From a virus: a stretch of DNA of 64,000 bases. Under the pieces are notes generated by a model. It was not told the DNA's origin. It saw only the letters and a list, made by a program, of their open reading frames with translations, and did not search any database. Below, piece by piece: positions 1 to 8,039 of this stretch. The stretch lies in the IMG/VR virus record IMGVR_UViG_3300014913_000759, positions 28,465 through 92,464 of that record; one strand, given 5' to 3'. The stretch's first letter is position 1. Every line of letters begins with the position of its first letter. Both the position numbers and the translations under genes were made by a program.

Positions 1-346
1 CCGGCATATTCATAAGAAGATCCATATATTTAAAATACGTCTTATGAATCAAGATGTCATCCTCTATATAAACCACATAATCATCTGTCATCTTAAACGC
101 TTTGGCCATACCTTCCAGTATGTTAACAGTCAATCCGTAGCGCTGTGGTCTAAACTCAAAGACACTTTCATAAGGATATTTCTGTAATAGATTGAGTACC
201 TCTTGTGGGGTACCTGCTTCTACTAGAAAGAGTGTTATGAACTGTCCTGGTAAAGAATAATAATCCCTAGCAGCTTTTTCGTATTCTAGAGATAGATAAA
301 GCATTTCGGGGCGATTGTATATGGGTCTGAGTATAATATTCGCCAT
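1..346 (-). CDS. GT-A-type glycosyltransferase, N-terminal part (cut by left edge)
   Basis: The frame is open from the ATG at 346-344 to the window start, giving about 115 residues with no stop. The protein begins MANIILRPIYNRPEMLYLSL, a typical opening of a GT2-like nucleotide-diphospho-sugar transferase. Around residue 101 it contains YVVYIEDDILIH, where the acidic EDD is placed like the metal-binding DXD motif of GT-A enzymes. Its ATG shares one base with the TAA of the upstream methyltransferase gene (TAATG), so the two are probably translationally coupled. The acceptor sugar or base cannot be told. The C-terminal half is missing, so family assignment is by fold type only. Confidence 0.72.
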   Translation of the reverse strand, partial: MANIILRPIYNRPEMLYLSLEYEKAARDYYSLPGQFITLFLVEAGTPQEVLNLLQKYPYESVFEFRPQRYGLTVNILEGMAKAFKMTDDYVVYIEDDILIHKTYFKYMDLLMNMP

Positions 347-858
347 TATAGTTTCCTCACTTTCATCTCAAAGTTGCTGCCTATTTCTTTGTAGTCAATT
401 TCTTTTAGCCCGCAATCAGCACAAATTTTAGAGAACCATGCTCTGTCAAATCCTACATAGTGAAAGTTCTGTGCGTAATCTTGGCCGCCAAAAAGAAGCC
501 AAGAGATTGTGGCTGTGTGTGCTGGGTCTTTCTTCCTATTTACATACTGTTGACATATGTAAGCAAGATTAGGCATACGAAACTCGATTGTTCCGCCCTT
601 CTTCAACACACTTGACCATTCCTTAATAAGTCTCTTTGTCTTAGAAGCGTGTTTATCGCCCGGCGGAAAATGCTCTATGACATCGCTCGCCAGAATGTAA
701 TCCACGCTCTCTGGTTTGAAAGGCAGTGGCTTACTAAGATCTGCACGAACATCCTGTTTAGGCAGACCTTTCCTCACGTCTACGTTAAAACACCTGTTCT
801 GTGCTGGATATTTTCTATATGCGCGCTCTCCGCTTCCTAGATTAAGCGTTATCTTCAT
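346..858 (-). CDS. SAM-dependent class I methyltransferase (type 11-like)
   Basis: This 170-residue protein has a compact Rossmann methyltransferase core. Motif I is LNLGSGERAYRKY (residues 5-17), followed by an acidic strand end (NVDV). The stretch ending in ASDVIEHFPP around residues 57-66 is the post-motif region typical of Methyltransf_11 proteins, with LKKGGTIEFRMPN as the following strand. Its ATG overlaps the TGA of the upstream glycosyltransferase (ATGA), and its stop overlaps the start of the next glycosyltransferase. It is therefore embedded in a sugar-modification operon. Methylation of a sugar or an anchor lipid is plausible by context. A DNA-base substrate is also possible, but no DNA-methyltransferase NPPY/DPPY motif is visible. 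Confidence 0.78.
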   Translation of the reverse strand: MKITLNLGSGERAYRKYPAQNRCFNVDVRKGLPKQDVRADLSKPLPFKPESVDYILASDVIEHFPPGDKHASKTKRLIKEWSSVLKKGGTIEFRMPNLAYICQQYVNRKKDPAHTATISWLLFGGQDYAQNFHYVGFDRAWFSKICADCGLKEIDYKEIGSNFEMKVRKL

Positions 859-1976
859 AGAGATTTAATCTCCTTCAACATCTTCTTGCCAACTTTTTCC
901 CAGGTAAAGTTATTTCCGATGTATCTTTTCATTCTACCTGCTTTTTCCTGCGCCTCATCTGGATTCTCATACACCTGTCTCATAAGTTGCGAGGCGTGGT
1001 GTACGTCTGCAGAAGCCCATAGCTGGTCACCCGTATACCAAGGGCCCCATATCATACCAAATACCGGCTGTAGTGTGTAATCGACTAGGTAGCTATTGTC
1101 GGGCTTTGCGTATTCCAAAGCGCCGCCGAATCCCGTCACTATGATGGGCTTACTGCAGGCACCTGCCGTAAAACCAGAAAGACCAAAACCTTCGCCCCTA
1201 TCCAGAGATACAAAACAGTCTCCTCTTGCGTGTAGGCCCAAAATCTCGTTCCTCGTTAAAAGATCAAGAATTAGATAGACCTTGGCATGTGGATTTGGCA
1301 TAGGCATGACCTGCTTCAGTCTTTTAATCGTCTGCCTGACAATGTCTTTGTCCTTGTCAGAGTAGTTAGTTCTATATGTTTTCATAACTAACGCTACGTT
1401 CTCATTGCTCTGGAAAGCGTGCCAGTATGCTCTCAGCATTGAGGTAGGATTCTTTCTTTCCATGAACTGAAATATACTATAGAATACAAAAGTATCATCA
1501 TCCACACCTTTAATGTCGTACGGCTTAATGCCATCGAACTCGGCCATATCTATGCCGTGAGGAACCACACCAACTGGTACCTTTATACCGCTTTCCTTGT
1601 ATACATCAGAGTTCCAGTCACAGCAGGTGAGAATCATATCCATCTTGTTCATCATCTCTACCCAGTCTGGAGGCAGCTTAGTGGTTTCCCACACAGTGTA
1701 CCCAATATTAACCTTATCAACCTCTTTCTTTGCTTCAAAGTGGTGTGGTGTGTTGTGGTTAATGACTATATTATAATCAATGTCCTTGTTTATAAGACTA
1801 GACAGCGTCTCGCCGTACTTCTCATTGACCGGTCTGATCTCTTCAAAAGATACGGGCGCACACGTAATTGGTATGCCCATCTGATGAAGAGCCATTACAT
1901 AGCCACGCGATGCCTCGCCGTATCCTGATCCGTCTAACAACGGAGAAATATATTTAATCCCCTTTATTTCCATCAT
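855..1976 (-). CDS. GT4-family (GT-B fold) glycosyltransferase
   Basis: A 373-residue glycosyltransferase with two Rossmann-like halves. Recognisable elements are the N-terminal glycine loop GSGYGEASRG (about residues 16-25), VVPHGID (137-143), and the C-terminal nucleotide-sugar site around RGEGFGLSGFTAG (260-272). In retaining GT4 enzymes the last element is an E-x7-E motif. Here the first Glu (E262) is present but the second position is Thr270, unlike the other GT4 enzyme of this window. The gene starts with two ATGs (1976 and 1973). The GGAG of the ribosome binding site is 3 bases from the first and 6 from the second, so 1973 may be the true start. Its 5' end overlaps the preceding small gene by 23 bases. 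Confidence 0.82.
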   Translation of the reverse strand: MMEIKGIKYISPLLDGSGYGEASRGYVMALHQMGIPITCAPVSFEEIRPVNEKYGETLSSLINKDIDYNIVINHNTPHHFEAKKEVDKVNIGYTVWETTKLPPDWVEMMNKMDMILTCCDWNSDVYKESGIKVPVGVVPHGIDMAEFDGIKPYDIKGVDDDTFVFYSIFQFMERKNPTSMLRAYWHAFQSNENVALVMKTYRTNYSDKDKDIVRQTIKRLKQVMPMPNPHAKVYLILDLLTRNEILGLHARGDCFVSLDRGEGFGLSGFTAGACSKPIIVTGFGGALEYAKPDNSYLVDYTLQPVFGMIWGPWYTGDQLWASADVHHASQLMRQVYENPDEAQEKAGRMKRYIGNNFTWEKVGKKMLKEIKSL

Positions 1977-2208
1977 CGTCTCCTTTAAACAAGTCTTTTA
2001 TATCTTTCATTCGTGATGCAATCATCACCTCCGGCAACTTCTCATACATCTCGGCCAACTGTGCAAAATCAGCATCTGGGGCCATCAAATGGAACATAAG
2101 AAAAAGCTCTAAGCGTGTTATTTTATTGTCGAGGTAGCTTAGATACTCCCCCAAGGAGTACTCTATTTGCTCTCCATCAGATGTTCTGGTAATATATATG
2201 TTTGGCAT
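1954..2208 (-). CDS. Small hypothetical protein (84 aa)
   Basis: I do not recognise this family. The protein begins with a short beta-like segment (MPNIYITRTSDGEQIEYSLG), has a helical, leucine-rich middle (about residues 22-65), and ends in an acidic, lysine-containing tail (LFKGDDDGNKGD). There is no signal peptide, membrane segment or cysteine motif. Its start shares a base with the stop of the thymidylate synthase homologue (TAATG at 2208), and its end overlaps the following glycosyltransferase. This is good evidence that it is translated as part of the operon. A small accessory protein is possible, but nothing supports a specific role. Confidence 0.6.
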   Translation of the reverse strand: MPNIYITRTSDGEQIEYSLGEYLSYLDNKITRLELFLMFHLMAPDADFAQLAEMYEKLPEVMIASRMKDIKDLFKGDDDGNKGD

Positions 2209-2909
2209 TACTCTGACCTCATTGTCCTTATTTTGGCCAGTTCCCAGGCGTAGTCATATAAATGTAGGCCTTTAGTGGCGGCCACCAACTCACCATCATC
2301 CACGCCTATTTCACTAGCCATGTATTCCTTGAGTAGTTGTAAGCCCCCTAAATTGGCGGGCAATCCATTATAGAGATCCCATGACCTGAAATAAACAAAG
2401 AAATGAAGTTTGCCGTTGCTAATTCTAGTATCAATATGCCTCAGACATGGAGGGTCGCCAAGCAAAATATCAGATGGTGCTGATATAGACATAGCTGCCT
2501 GGTTAGTGCCATATCCTTTTGTTTTATACATATCAATAACTTCATCAATCTGGTTGACCATTTTCGGAGACATTATTTCGTGCGTATAATATTGCCAACC
2601 GGCGAGGCGTTCTCCGTAAGTATAATCCTCGTTTGGTTGCTTCATGTTTGTCATAAGATATGGTAAATATTCCTCTATATAACCATCTGCCACGGGGTTT
2701 GGTATACCAAGTGAAGCAGGAATATCGGGAATAAGCGGCCTAACACCTGGGTATTTTACATGTATCGTGATGTAATCAAACTCCAGGCGTTGTTGGCCTA
2801 CGTAACTACCGTGGTCAATAGTGTATTTATGGCCACGGTCTAAAATCCCATACACACACTGAAACCATGCGTCCGGCAAGTCTCTTGCTTTTACTTCAAC
2901 TAAATCCAT
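2208..2909 (-). CDS. Thymidylate synthase homologue (archaeal-type)
   Basis: A 233-residue member of the thymidylate synthase/pyrimidine hydroxymethylase superfamily. The nucleophile motif is DPPCLRHID with Cys155. The phosphate- and base-binding block RSWDLYNGLPANLGG spans 175-189, and HLYDY (216-220) replaces the usual HxYxNH element. The Asn187 that pairs with uracil in dUMP-specific enzymes is retained; T4-type dCMP hydroxymethylases have Asp at this place. A dUMP substrate is therefore the better guess. The length and the wording of the motifs resemble the short archaeal enzymes more than the bacterial ThyA of about 264 residues. It lies between two glycosyltransferases, so production of a modified pyrimidine (for example hydroxymethyl-dUMP) is an alternative to plain dTMP synthesis. 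Confidence 0.83.
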   Translation of the reverse strand: MDLVEVKARDLPDAWFQCVYGILDRGHKYTIDHGSYVGQQRLEFDYITIHVKYPGVRPLIPDIPASLGIPNPVADGYIEEYLPYLMTNMKQPNEDYTYGERLAGWQYYTHEIMSPKMVNQIDEVIDMYKTKGYGTNQAAMSISAPSDILLGDPPCLRHIDTRISNGKLHFFVYFRSWDLYNGLPANLGGLQLLKEYMASEIGVDDGELVAATKGLHLYDYAWELAKIRTMRSE

Positions 2910-4280
2910 CTATATTTCCTCCGCTTCAATAACACCCTCGTCTTCCTTTTCTTCCTCTTTCTTGGGCGCTGAGTCATTTTGAAGCTCTTCGTAAGCTTTA
3001 TCGAAAATTTCTACCCACTGTGGTGCAATGCTTCTTTGCCAATCCATCGACATATTCACCCAACGATAGGCGTTTTCTGCTCTTTCCTTGGCCTCATCGT
3101 AGTTGTTATAGATGTGTAACATCTTTGCCACCATGTCTTCCACGTCTACCAAAGGACGAACCACTTCGTTATCATTAGGTACGACGGTAAACAGGCTTGG
3201 ATTGGTGCCGCTATCAATCAGATAACCTCTCTCCTCAGTAATGAACTCAGTAAGTGCTGTGTTGTTCGGCATAAGAACCGGTGTTTTAGTTGCCATAGCC
3301 TCAATCCAGCTAAGACCAAAACCCTCACCGATACAACTACTAACAACACAATCACTGATATTATAGATCATATTCACAATTTCCCTAGGATATCCTTGAT
3401 TGGGACCAAAATTTTCAGGGAATATTACATCCTCTTTGATGCTTAAACCTTCTGCCTCTACAATCTGAGGTAGATCCCAGCCCTGGTCTTTCTTGGCCAT
3501 ATGCAGGTAGAGAATTGACTCCGGAACTTGCTTTTTGAACTCTCTAAAAGCCTTGATAGTCCTAGGAATGTCCTTGCGTTGCTGATTTCTATTTAAATTT
3601 GTCCATATAAACTTATCAGCGTGTGCACCAAAGTATTTCTTCCTAAACGCCTGTACCTCTGAGTCTGGATGTGGGTAGTACTCACGTGTATTAACGCCGT
3701 GAGGAATTACCGACAACTCCGGAACATCTGGGTACACTAATTCAGACATTTTCTTACCAAATTCACAATAGGCAACAGGATGATCTACAACACTGATGTT
3801 CTTAATCCACTGTGTCTTAGGCGTACCATCGATGGGATAATAACAAATGGACTTAAACTTCTTTCCGCCCATTCTCAAATGTGGAATGAGTTCTGGTAAG
3901 AAGTCCATTATAAAAGTATCCTGCAAGAAAAACAAAAGATCGTACTCCATCTGAGGCATCATCTTACAAATTTTCTGTCTACCATATGGATCGTTCTGTG
4001 GGTTTGTACCGGTAGGCCAAATTCTGTAGGGATATGGATGTGGGTTGCCCCAATAATTAATACCAAGGATGTCTATATCATACCTACCAGTCCTGTACAA
4101 ACCTTCAAATATGTTCCTTGAAACCGTACCAAAACCGGTGGCACAAGAAGGCGTATCACAATAAGCCAATACCTTTATCTTTTTCTCCGGCTGCTTTTGT
4201 GCTGGTGCCTTGGGTGTGGGCATCTTAAACGTCTTCTTTGGGCCCGATGTTTTCTTTTTATTCTTCTTATTCTTTGCCAT
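2910..4280 (-). CDS. GT4-family glycosyltransferase with basic N-terminal and acidic C-terminal tails
   Basis: A 456-residue GT-B enzyme. Residues 1-35 are lysine/proline-rich and the last 20 or so are strongly acidic; both tails are outside the usual GT4 core. The core holds the N-terminal loop CATGFGTVSRN (46-56), VIPHGVNTREYYP (191-203), NLNRNQQRKDI (229-239) and the intact E-x7-E motif GEGFGLSWIEAMA (318-330; E319 and E327). The gene is packed against the Cas4-like nuclease gene and the thymidylate synthase homologue, 0-3 bases from each. The substrate is unknown. The complete motif makes it the more obviously active of the two GT4 enzymes here. The basic tail could bind nucleic acid, but this is only inference. 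Confidence 0.85.
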   Translation of the reverse strand: MAKNKKNKKKTSGPKKTFKMPTPKAPAQKQPEKKIKVLAYCDTPSCATGFGTVSRNIFEGLYRTGRYDIDILGINYWGNPHPYPYRIWPTGTNPQNDPYGRQKICKMMPQMEYDLLFFLQDTFIMDFLPELIPHLRMGGKKFKSICYYPIDGTPKTQWIKNISVVDHPVAYCEFGKKMSELVYPDVPELSVIPHGVNTREYYPHPDSEVQAFRKKYFGAHADKFIWTNLNRNQQRKDIPRTIKAFREFKKQVPESILYLHMAKKDQGWDLPQIVEAEGLSIKEDVIFPENFGPNQGYPREIVNMIYNISDCVVSSCIGEGFGLSWIEAMATKTPVLMPNNTALTEFITEERGYLIDSGTNPSLFTVVPNDNEVVRPLVDVEDMVAKMLHIYNNYDEAKERAENAYRWVNMSMDWQRSIAPQWVEIFDKAYEELQNDSAPKKEEEKEDEGVIEAEEI

Positions 4281-4283
4281 GTC

Positions 4284-5453
4284 CTATTCTCCTTTTTTCT
4301 TTTTTAGCTTTCTGGTAGCTAAAAAAGGCCTTGTGAAATTTCTTTGTGCACTATCTTCTATAACGTCACGCACTCTAGGCCTCTTTTCAATGTATTTTTT
4401 CACTTGCGCTTTTTTCAGGTTAACCATCTTTGCTAGCTCTCTTTTTGGTACGTACTCGAGAACCTTTCTAACATCGTAGTCCACTCTTGAATTCGACCTG
4501 ACATATAATTCTATTTGGCCATTGTTAACCTCCTTGCCGCCTCGCTTTATCTTCTCCATTATCAACATGGCCATTTCTCTTTCTCGAGCTTCGATGATCT
4601 TCTTTATGTCACGCATCTTCGTCCACTCGTTGATCAGATCTGCGTCACGATAACCCTCTGCGGCTTGAAAACTATAATTACCCTTCTCATATGCTTTCTT
4701 ATAAGTGCGGCAGTAGTCCTTAAAATCGCACCAAGGACAAAAAAGGTTGAGGCTTGGCTCAGCTTCTCTCTTCTTTAGTGCCACCATCTCATCGTGGAGT
4801 TTCTTTATGTAGTCCGAAAAAGCCTGCCTCTCAGCGGGGGTTCTATACGTATCCATTGGATCGTGTTTCAGGAAGTCCAGCCTTAATATAATACGTTTAT
4901 ATTGTGGCCATTTTATGCTCGCAACCAAGTCATAGATAGAAAGCTGGATATCGTGCTTCATATCATCTACAGTCGGCATGGTGTTTGATGTTTTATAGTC
5001 CACCACAAGTAGCGTGTCTTCGTCTACCTCAGTTACCATGTCCATGGCTCCTATAAGAGGGACTCCTTGGTCTGTATGAACCTCGTTGTCCTCATCGGTG
5101 CCGAAAAGCTGCTCCAACCCAATAATCTTTCTACCTGACTCTTTCCAAAAATTATTTAACTTTCTCTCAACTAATTCCTTTCCTAGAATATGAAGGCCAT
5201 AATCTCCCAGGCCGTTTTTAACAGACATCTCGTCATAATAATTCAGAATTTCTGCTCTATCTTCATTATTAAATTCTTCCTTGTCTTGCCAAATTTGGCC
5301 TGCGTATTCTAACGTCTCGTGACAAACCAAACCAAGCTTAAAAGATGGGTTTGTCATCTTAGGCAATTTATCATGGTAATTATACCAATACCTAAGTTTA
5401 CACTCTAAAAACATATTTATGCGCGTTGCGCTTAACTTGACTGTCCGTGGCAT
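4284..5453 (-). CDS. PD-(D/E)XK nuclease, Cas4/RecB-like, probable Fe-S cluster
   Basis: A 389-residue nuclease of the PDDEXK_1 type. The active site reads Glu113 (IGLEQLF), Asp138 (GAMDMV) and Asp152-x-Lys154 in VVDYKTS, followed by QLSIY (170-174), the usual QxxxY motif of RecB-type nucleases. A cysteine near the N-terminus (C18 in ECKLRYWY) and a C-terminal trio CPWCDFKDYC (C239, C242, C248) match the 4Fe-4S clamp of Cas4, AddB and Dna2. About 140 residues follow this cluster, ending in a lysine-rich tail. It probably acts as an exonuclease or end-processing enzyme in replication or recombination, in line with the RuvC-like and RecA genes upstream. Confidence 0.85.
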   Translation of the reverse strand: MPRTVKLSATRINMFLECKLRYWYNYHDKLPKMTNPSFKLGLVCHETLEYAGQIWQDKEEFNNEDRAEILNYYDEMSVKNGLGDYGLHILGKELVERKLNNFWKESGRKIIGLEQLFGTDEDNEVHTDQGVPLIGAMDMVTEVDEDTLLVVDYKTSNTMPTVDDMKHDIQLSIYDLVASIKWPQYKRIILRLDFLKHDPMDTYRTPAERQAFSDYIKKLHDEMVALKKREAEPSLNLFCPWCDFKDYCRTYKKAYEKGNYSFQAAEGYRDADLINEWTKMRDIKKIIEAREREMAMLIMEKIKRGGKEVNNGQIELYVRSNSRVDYDVRKVLEYVPKRELAKMVNLKKAQVKKYIEKRPRVRDVIEDSAQRNFTRPFLATRKLKKKKGE

Positions 5454-5457
5454 ATAC

Positions 5458-5646
5458 CTACTCTCCTTCCGCCTCTACTATAGACTTTTCTTCATAATCC
5501 TCATCTAAAGCATATCGAATGAGCTTTTTGCGGCCTCCGCCTATTGCCACAGTGCCACAAGGGCACTTAACATAACTATTAGCCGATTCAGAAAAAACAT
5601 GTGCACCACAATGAATGCACTTTATACTGTTAACTAAAATTTTCAT
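5458..5646 (-). CDS. Small zinc-ribbon protein (62 aa)
   Basis: A 62-residue protein with two cysteine pairs, CIHC (C10, C13) and CPC (C28, C30), in a short beta-rich setting. This fits a single zinc ribbon. The C-terminal half is charged and ends in an acidic stretch. Its start overlaps the stop of the RuvC-like gene by 4 bases, and it lies 4 bases before the Cas4-like nuclease, so it is co-translated with nucleic-acid enzymes. The exact role is unknown; a DNA- or RNA-binding adaptor is the simplest guess. Confidence 0.6.
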   Translation of the reverse strand: MKILVNSIKCIHCGAHVFSESANSYVKCPCGTVAIGGGRKKLIRYALDEDYEEKSIVEAEGE

Positions 5647-6134
5647 TTCTTCCTCGCTTTCTTTATCTCTTGTTCATAAAAACACACCGACTGCGACAGC
5701 GCGTCCGTCACGTCGTTGTCTTTCTTAAATTCAAAATCGTTTAGGTCATAGAGATCCACCATAACCTTGAAAACATCTTCTTTCTTCTTACAACCGAAGT
5801 GTGCTCTTGGTGTATTTACATTCATTATGAATGGTTCTACACCCAATATGTCCATGCAACACATCTTCGCTACACCAGCAAATTCGCACAATACCTTCAG
5901 CGTCTTTACGTTTCTGCCGCAAAACCCGTTTTCAATGACAACGTAAGATGGTTTATATCTACTAAGCAGTACTCTTATTTCTTCCTTAAAAGAGTGTAGG
6001 CGCTCGGCCCTGCCCTTTTTAGGATTCGTTTTTATAACACCGTAGGCTTTCAGATTGTCTCGTACCGAGAAAGTCCAACCGGTGGATGCTGATGATACGT
6101 CCAGACTTAAGATACCATACTTTCTTTGCCGCAT
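5643..6134 (-). CDS. ruvC: RuvC-like Holliday junction resolvase
   Basis: A 163-residue RNase H-fold nuclease of RuvC type. The first catalytic strand is [13 protein letters not shown] with Asp12. The second acidic residue is Glu68 in VVIENGF. The C-terminal pair is in [10 protein letters not shown] (D141 and D144), which resembles the DxxD helix of RuvC. The length equals bacterial RuvC (about 170). The start at 6134 is supported by a GAAGGAG ribosome site 6 bases upstream, inside the end of the dnaJ-like gene (28-base overlap). It probably resolves branched replication or recombination intermediates before packaging. Confidence 0.85.
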   Translation of the reverse strand: MRQRKYGILSLDVSSASTGWTFSVRDNLKAYGVIKTNPKKGRAERLHSFKEEIRVLLSRYKPSYVVIENGFCGRNVKTLKVLCEFAGVAKMCCMDILGVEPFIMNVNTPRAHFGCKKKEDVFKVMVDLYDLNDFEFKKDNDVTDALSQSVCFYEQEIKKARKK

Positions 6135-6904
6135 GAGATCTCCTTCAACATTTTTATTTGTTCTTCCGTTAGATCCTCCTCTTTTGGGAGAATCATCCTA
6201 TACTTTACAAAAAGATCTCCTTTCGGGCCTTTGTTGCGGCCAGTAGTTCCTTCGCCAGGCTGGCGCTCAACGTAGCCATCTGAAATACCTTTGGGTATAT
6301 TCAATGTAATCTCTTTCTTTGTCTCTATCGAGCCTGTACCTTTGCATTCGTCACATTTTTCAACACCCAATTCGCCCAAACCCCTACAAGCGGAACAGGC
6401 CTCTGTCCTTGTAAAAAAAGTATTACCGTCTTGACTGGATTGAATTAGAACACCCTCACCATTACAATTAGGACACTCCTTCCATTCACTGTTTCCTGTC
6501 CCATTACACTTACCACATATATCGTTAAAAACCAAATCAAAAACCATTTCGCCGCCAGTAATAAAGTAATACATAGGGATATCCTTCACAAACTTTAAAT
6601 CTCGGCCCCTTGTTGGTGCGTGACGGTCTGGTCGACGTGTTCGTGGTCCTGGTCTTCCTCCGAAAAAATCAAAACCCATAGCAGAAAAGGGATCTTGTGG
6701 TCGATCATACATTCTCCTCTTCTTATCATCTGATAAAACCGAATATGCTTCCGCTACATCCTTAAACTTCTCCTCAGCCTGTTTGTTATCTGGGTTTCTG
6801 TCTGGATGATACTTTTGTGCCAATTTTCTATAGGCACTCTTAATATCTGCCTTAGAAGCATTTCGATCTACACCTAATGTTTGGTAATGATCTTTTCTAG
6901 CCAC
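6107..6904 (-). CDS. dnaJ: DnaJ-type co-chaperone, shortened
   Basis: A 265-residue Hsp40. The N-terminal J domain carries the HPD tripeptide at 33-35. A Gly/Phe region follows (about 75-90). The zinc domain has all four CxxCxGxG-type repeats (cysteine pairs at 130/133, 144/147, 170/173 and 184/187), and a first C-terminal substrate-binding segment ends around residue 240. Bacterial DnaJ is about 376 residues, so the second C-terminal domain and dimerisation region are missing. It probably recruits host DnaK to a phage target such as the replisome or virion proteins. It lies between a zinc-ribbon gene and the RuvC-like gene, overlapping both. Confidence 0.9.
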   Translation of the reverse strand: MARKDHYQTLGVDRNASKADIKSAYRKLAQKYHPDRNPDNKQAEEKFKDVAEAYSVLSDDKKRRMYDRPQDPFSAMGFDFFGGRPGPRTRRPDRHAPTRGRDLKFVKDIPMYYFITGGEMVFDLVFNDICGKCNGTGNSEWKECPNCNGEGVLIQSSQDGNTFFTRTEACSACRGLGELGVEKCDECKGTGSIETKKEITLNIPKGISDGYVERQPGEGTTGRNKGPKGDLFVKYRMILPKEEDLTEEQIKMLKEISCGKESMVS

Positions 6905-7280
6905 CGGTTTTTATTACCTCCCAAGTAAAACCACAGTCTGGACACTCCCATCTACCTGGCGCTGACTCGTGGCACACAGTCTGACAACGAAAACACTTAT
7001 GAACGTAGTCTAGCATACTCGAGCTTTTGATTTCTCGTTGATCCATATTTAGAATCATGTCAAACTCCTGAAAAAACTCGTCGTCATCAAACATTTCCTC
7101 TAAACCCATATCAAAAAATGTAGTGTTCTCAATTAACTCACCATCCACAGTCTTCCAGGCCATTCCACATTCCTTACAGACGTTATATTCAATTCTTATC
7201 TCGCCGCCGCAGTGTTTGCACGGTAGACTTTCTACTAATATTGTTCCGCCTGTATTCTTATCGCAATGAACACACCTCAT
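6897..7280 (-). CDS. Multi zinc-ribbon protein (127 aa)
   Basis: A protein with five CxxC pairs: C3/C6, C21/C24, C35/C38, C96/C99 and C113/C116, plus a single C103. The first two pairs form one likely ribbon, and the last two pairs form a second at the C-terminus (CFRC ... [10 protein letters not shown]). Between them is an acidic, phenylalanine-rich linker (about 50-78). Proteins of this kind often bind nucleic acid or RNA polymerase, but the family is not recognised. It overlaps the start of dnaJ by 8 bases. Confidence 0.65.
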   Translation of the reverse strand: MRCVHCDKNTGGTILVESLPCKHCGGEIRIEYNVCKECGMAWKTVDGELIENTTFFDMGLEEMFDDDEFFQEFDMILNMDQREIKSSSMLDYVHKCFRCQTVCHESAPGRWECPDCGFTWEVIKTGG

Positions 7281-7288
7281 ATGACCTC

Positions 7289-7702
7289 CTAAGCATCCAT
7301 ATCTGTAGGCTCAAGCATTTCGACCACTTGGCCAATAATATCCACTTCCTTATCCCTAAAAACCAAAGCAATGGGGGCAAACAATTGATTTGGTTTGAGG
7401 TCTGGGTATTGTTTGGTCGCAAACAAAACCTTAGAGATTGCTGGCATATACATAACATTATTCTTCTTATCCAACAAAGAAAACTCTCCATCCTTTGCGC
7501 TGTACATCTTGGGGTCAAGCTTTTCGTAAACACCCTTGCGGGGTACAGTCACCTTATACTCTTTTTTGTCTACCCTAAAAAGGTAATTTGCTGCCGGCAA
7601 TAGGGCAATCGTCGGTGTGCCCATAAGTGCGTCGTTCTTGGTTCGGTCAGCAAGTGCGACCTGAACGTCTCGATCGTTTTTATCAACTGACTTCTTAGTC
7701 AT
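7289..7702 (-). CDS. Hypothetical protein (137 aa)
   Basis: I do not recognise this 137-residue protein. It has a charged N-terminus (MTKKSVDKNDRD). Alternating beta-like segments fill the middle, with PKMYSAKDGEFSLLDKK around residues 64-80, and the end is acidic. It has no cysteines, membrane segments or nuclease/ATPase motifs. It sits between the SSB-like gene and the zinc-ribbon gene in the replication block, with about 10-base gaps and normal ribosome sites. A replication accessory role is inferred only from position. Confidence 0.6.
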   Translation of the reverse strand: MTKKSVDKNDRDVQVALADRTKNDALMGTPTIALLPAANYLFRVDKKEYKVTVPRKGVYEKLDPKMYSAKDGEFSLLDKKNNVMYMPAISKVLFATKQYPDLKPNQLFAPIALVFRDKEVDIIGQVVEMLEPTDMDA

Positions 7703-7713
7703 CTCGCAACCTC

Positions 7714-8028
7714 CTAATCATTCACCAATTTGAAATTATCAACTAGAACTTCTGTCCAATACTTGTACTCAGAATTTCCACATCCACGACAGGAACCTTC
7801 ATACCTTCTCTCTTCTATATGCCCATGAATCTTAACAAAAGTATTTGAAGGCAGCTCAGCCAAACTTTCAGCAAGATCTTGCCAGGCTGCGATCTTAATG
7901 TATTGGAACTTACCACCCTCTAGTGGTATTGCTATCTTAGCTTTGAACAATTTACTATTGTTTCCTACCGTTTTAAAATCCGGATAAACAATCTTACCAA
8001 TTAGTTCTACAAAATTTGAACCCTCCAC
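7714..8028 (-). CDS. ssb: Single-stranded DNA-binding protein-like OB-fold protein
   Basis: A 104-residue protein whose segment order matches the SSB OB fold: NFVELIGKIVYPDF (5-18), LFKAKIAIP (27-35), YIKIAAWQDLAESLAEL (43-59), FVKIHGHIEERRY (64-76) and a last strand WTEVLVDNFKL (91-101). It ends right after the OB fold, so the acidic partner-binding tail of classical SSB is absent. A single CRGC pair (C80, C83) sits in the loop before the last strand, and could bind a metal in a dimer. It lies between the primase and a small unknown gene, a fitting place for the replication SSB. Confidence 0.75.
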   Translation of the reverse strand: MEGSNFVELIGKIVYPDFKTVGNNSKLFKAKIAIPLEGGKFQYIKIAAWQDLAESLAELPSNTFVKIHGHIEERRYEGSCRGCGNSEYKYWTEVLVDNFKLVND

Positions 8029-8039
8029 AGGATCACCTC

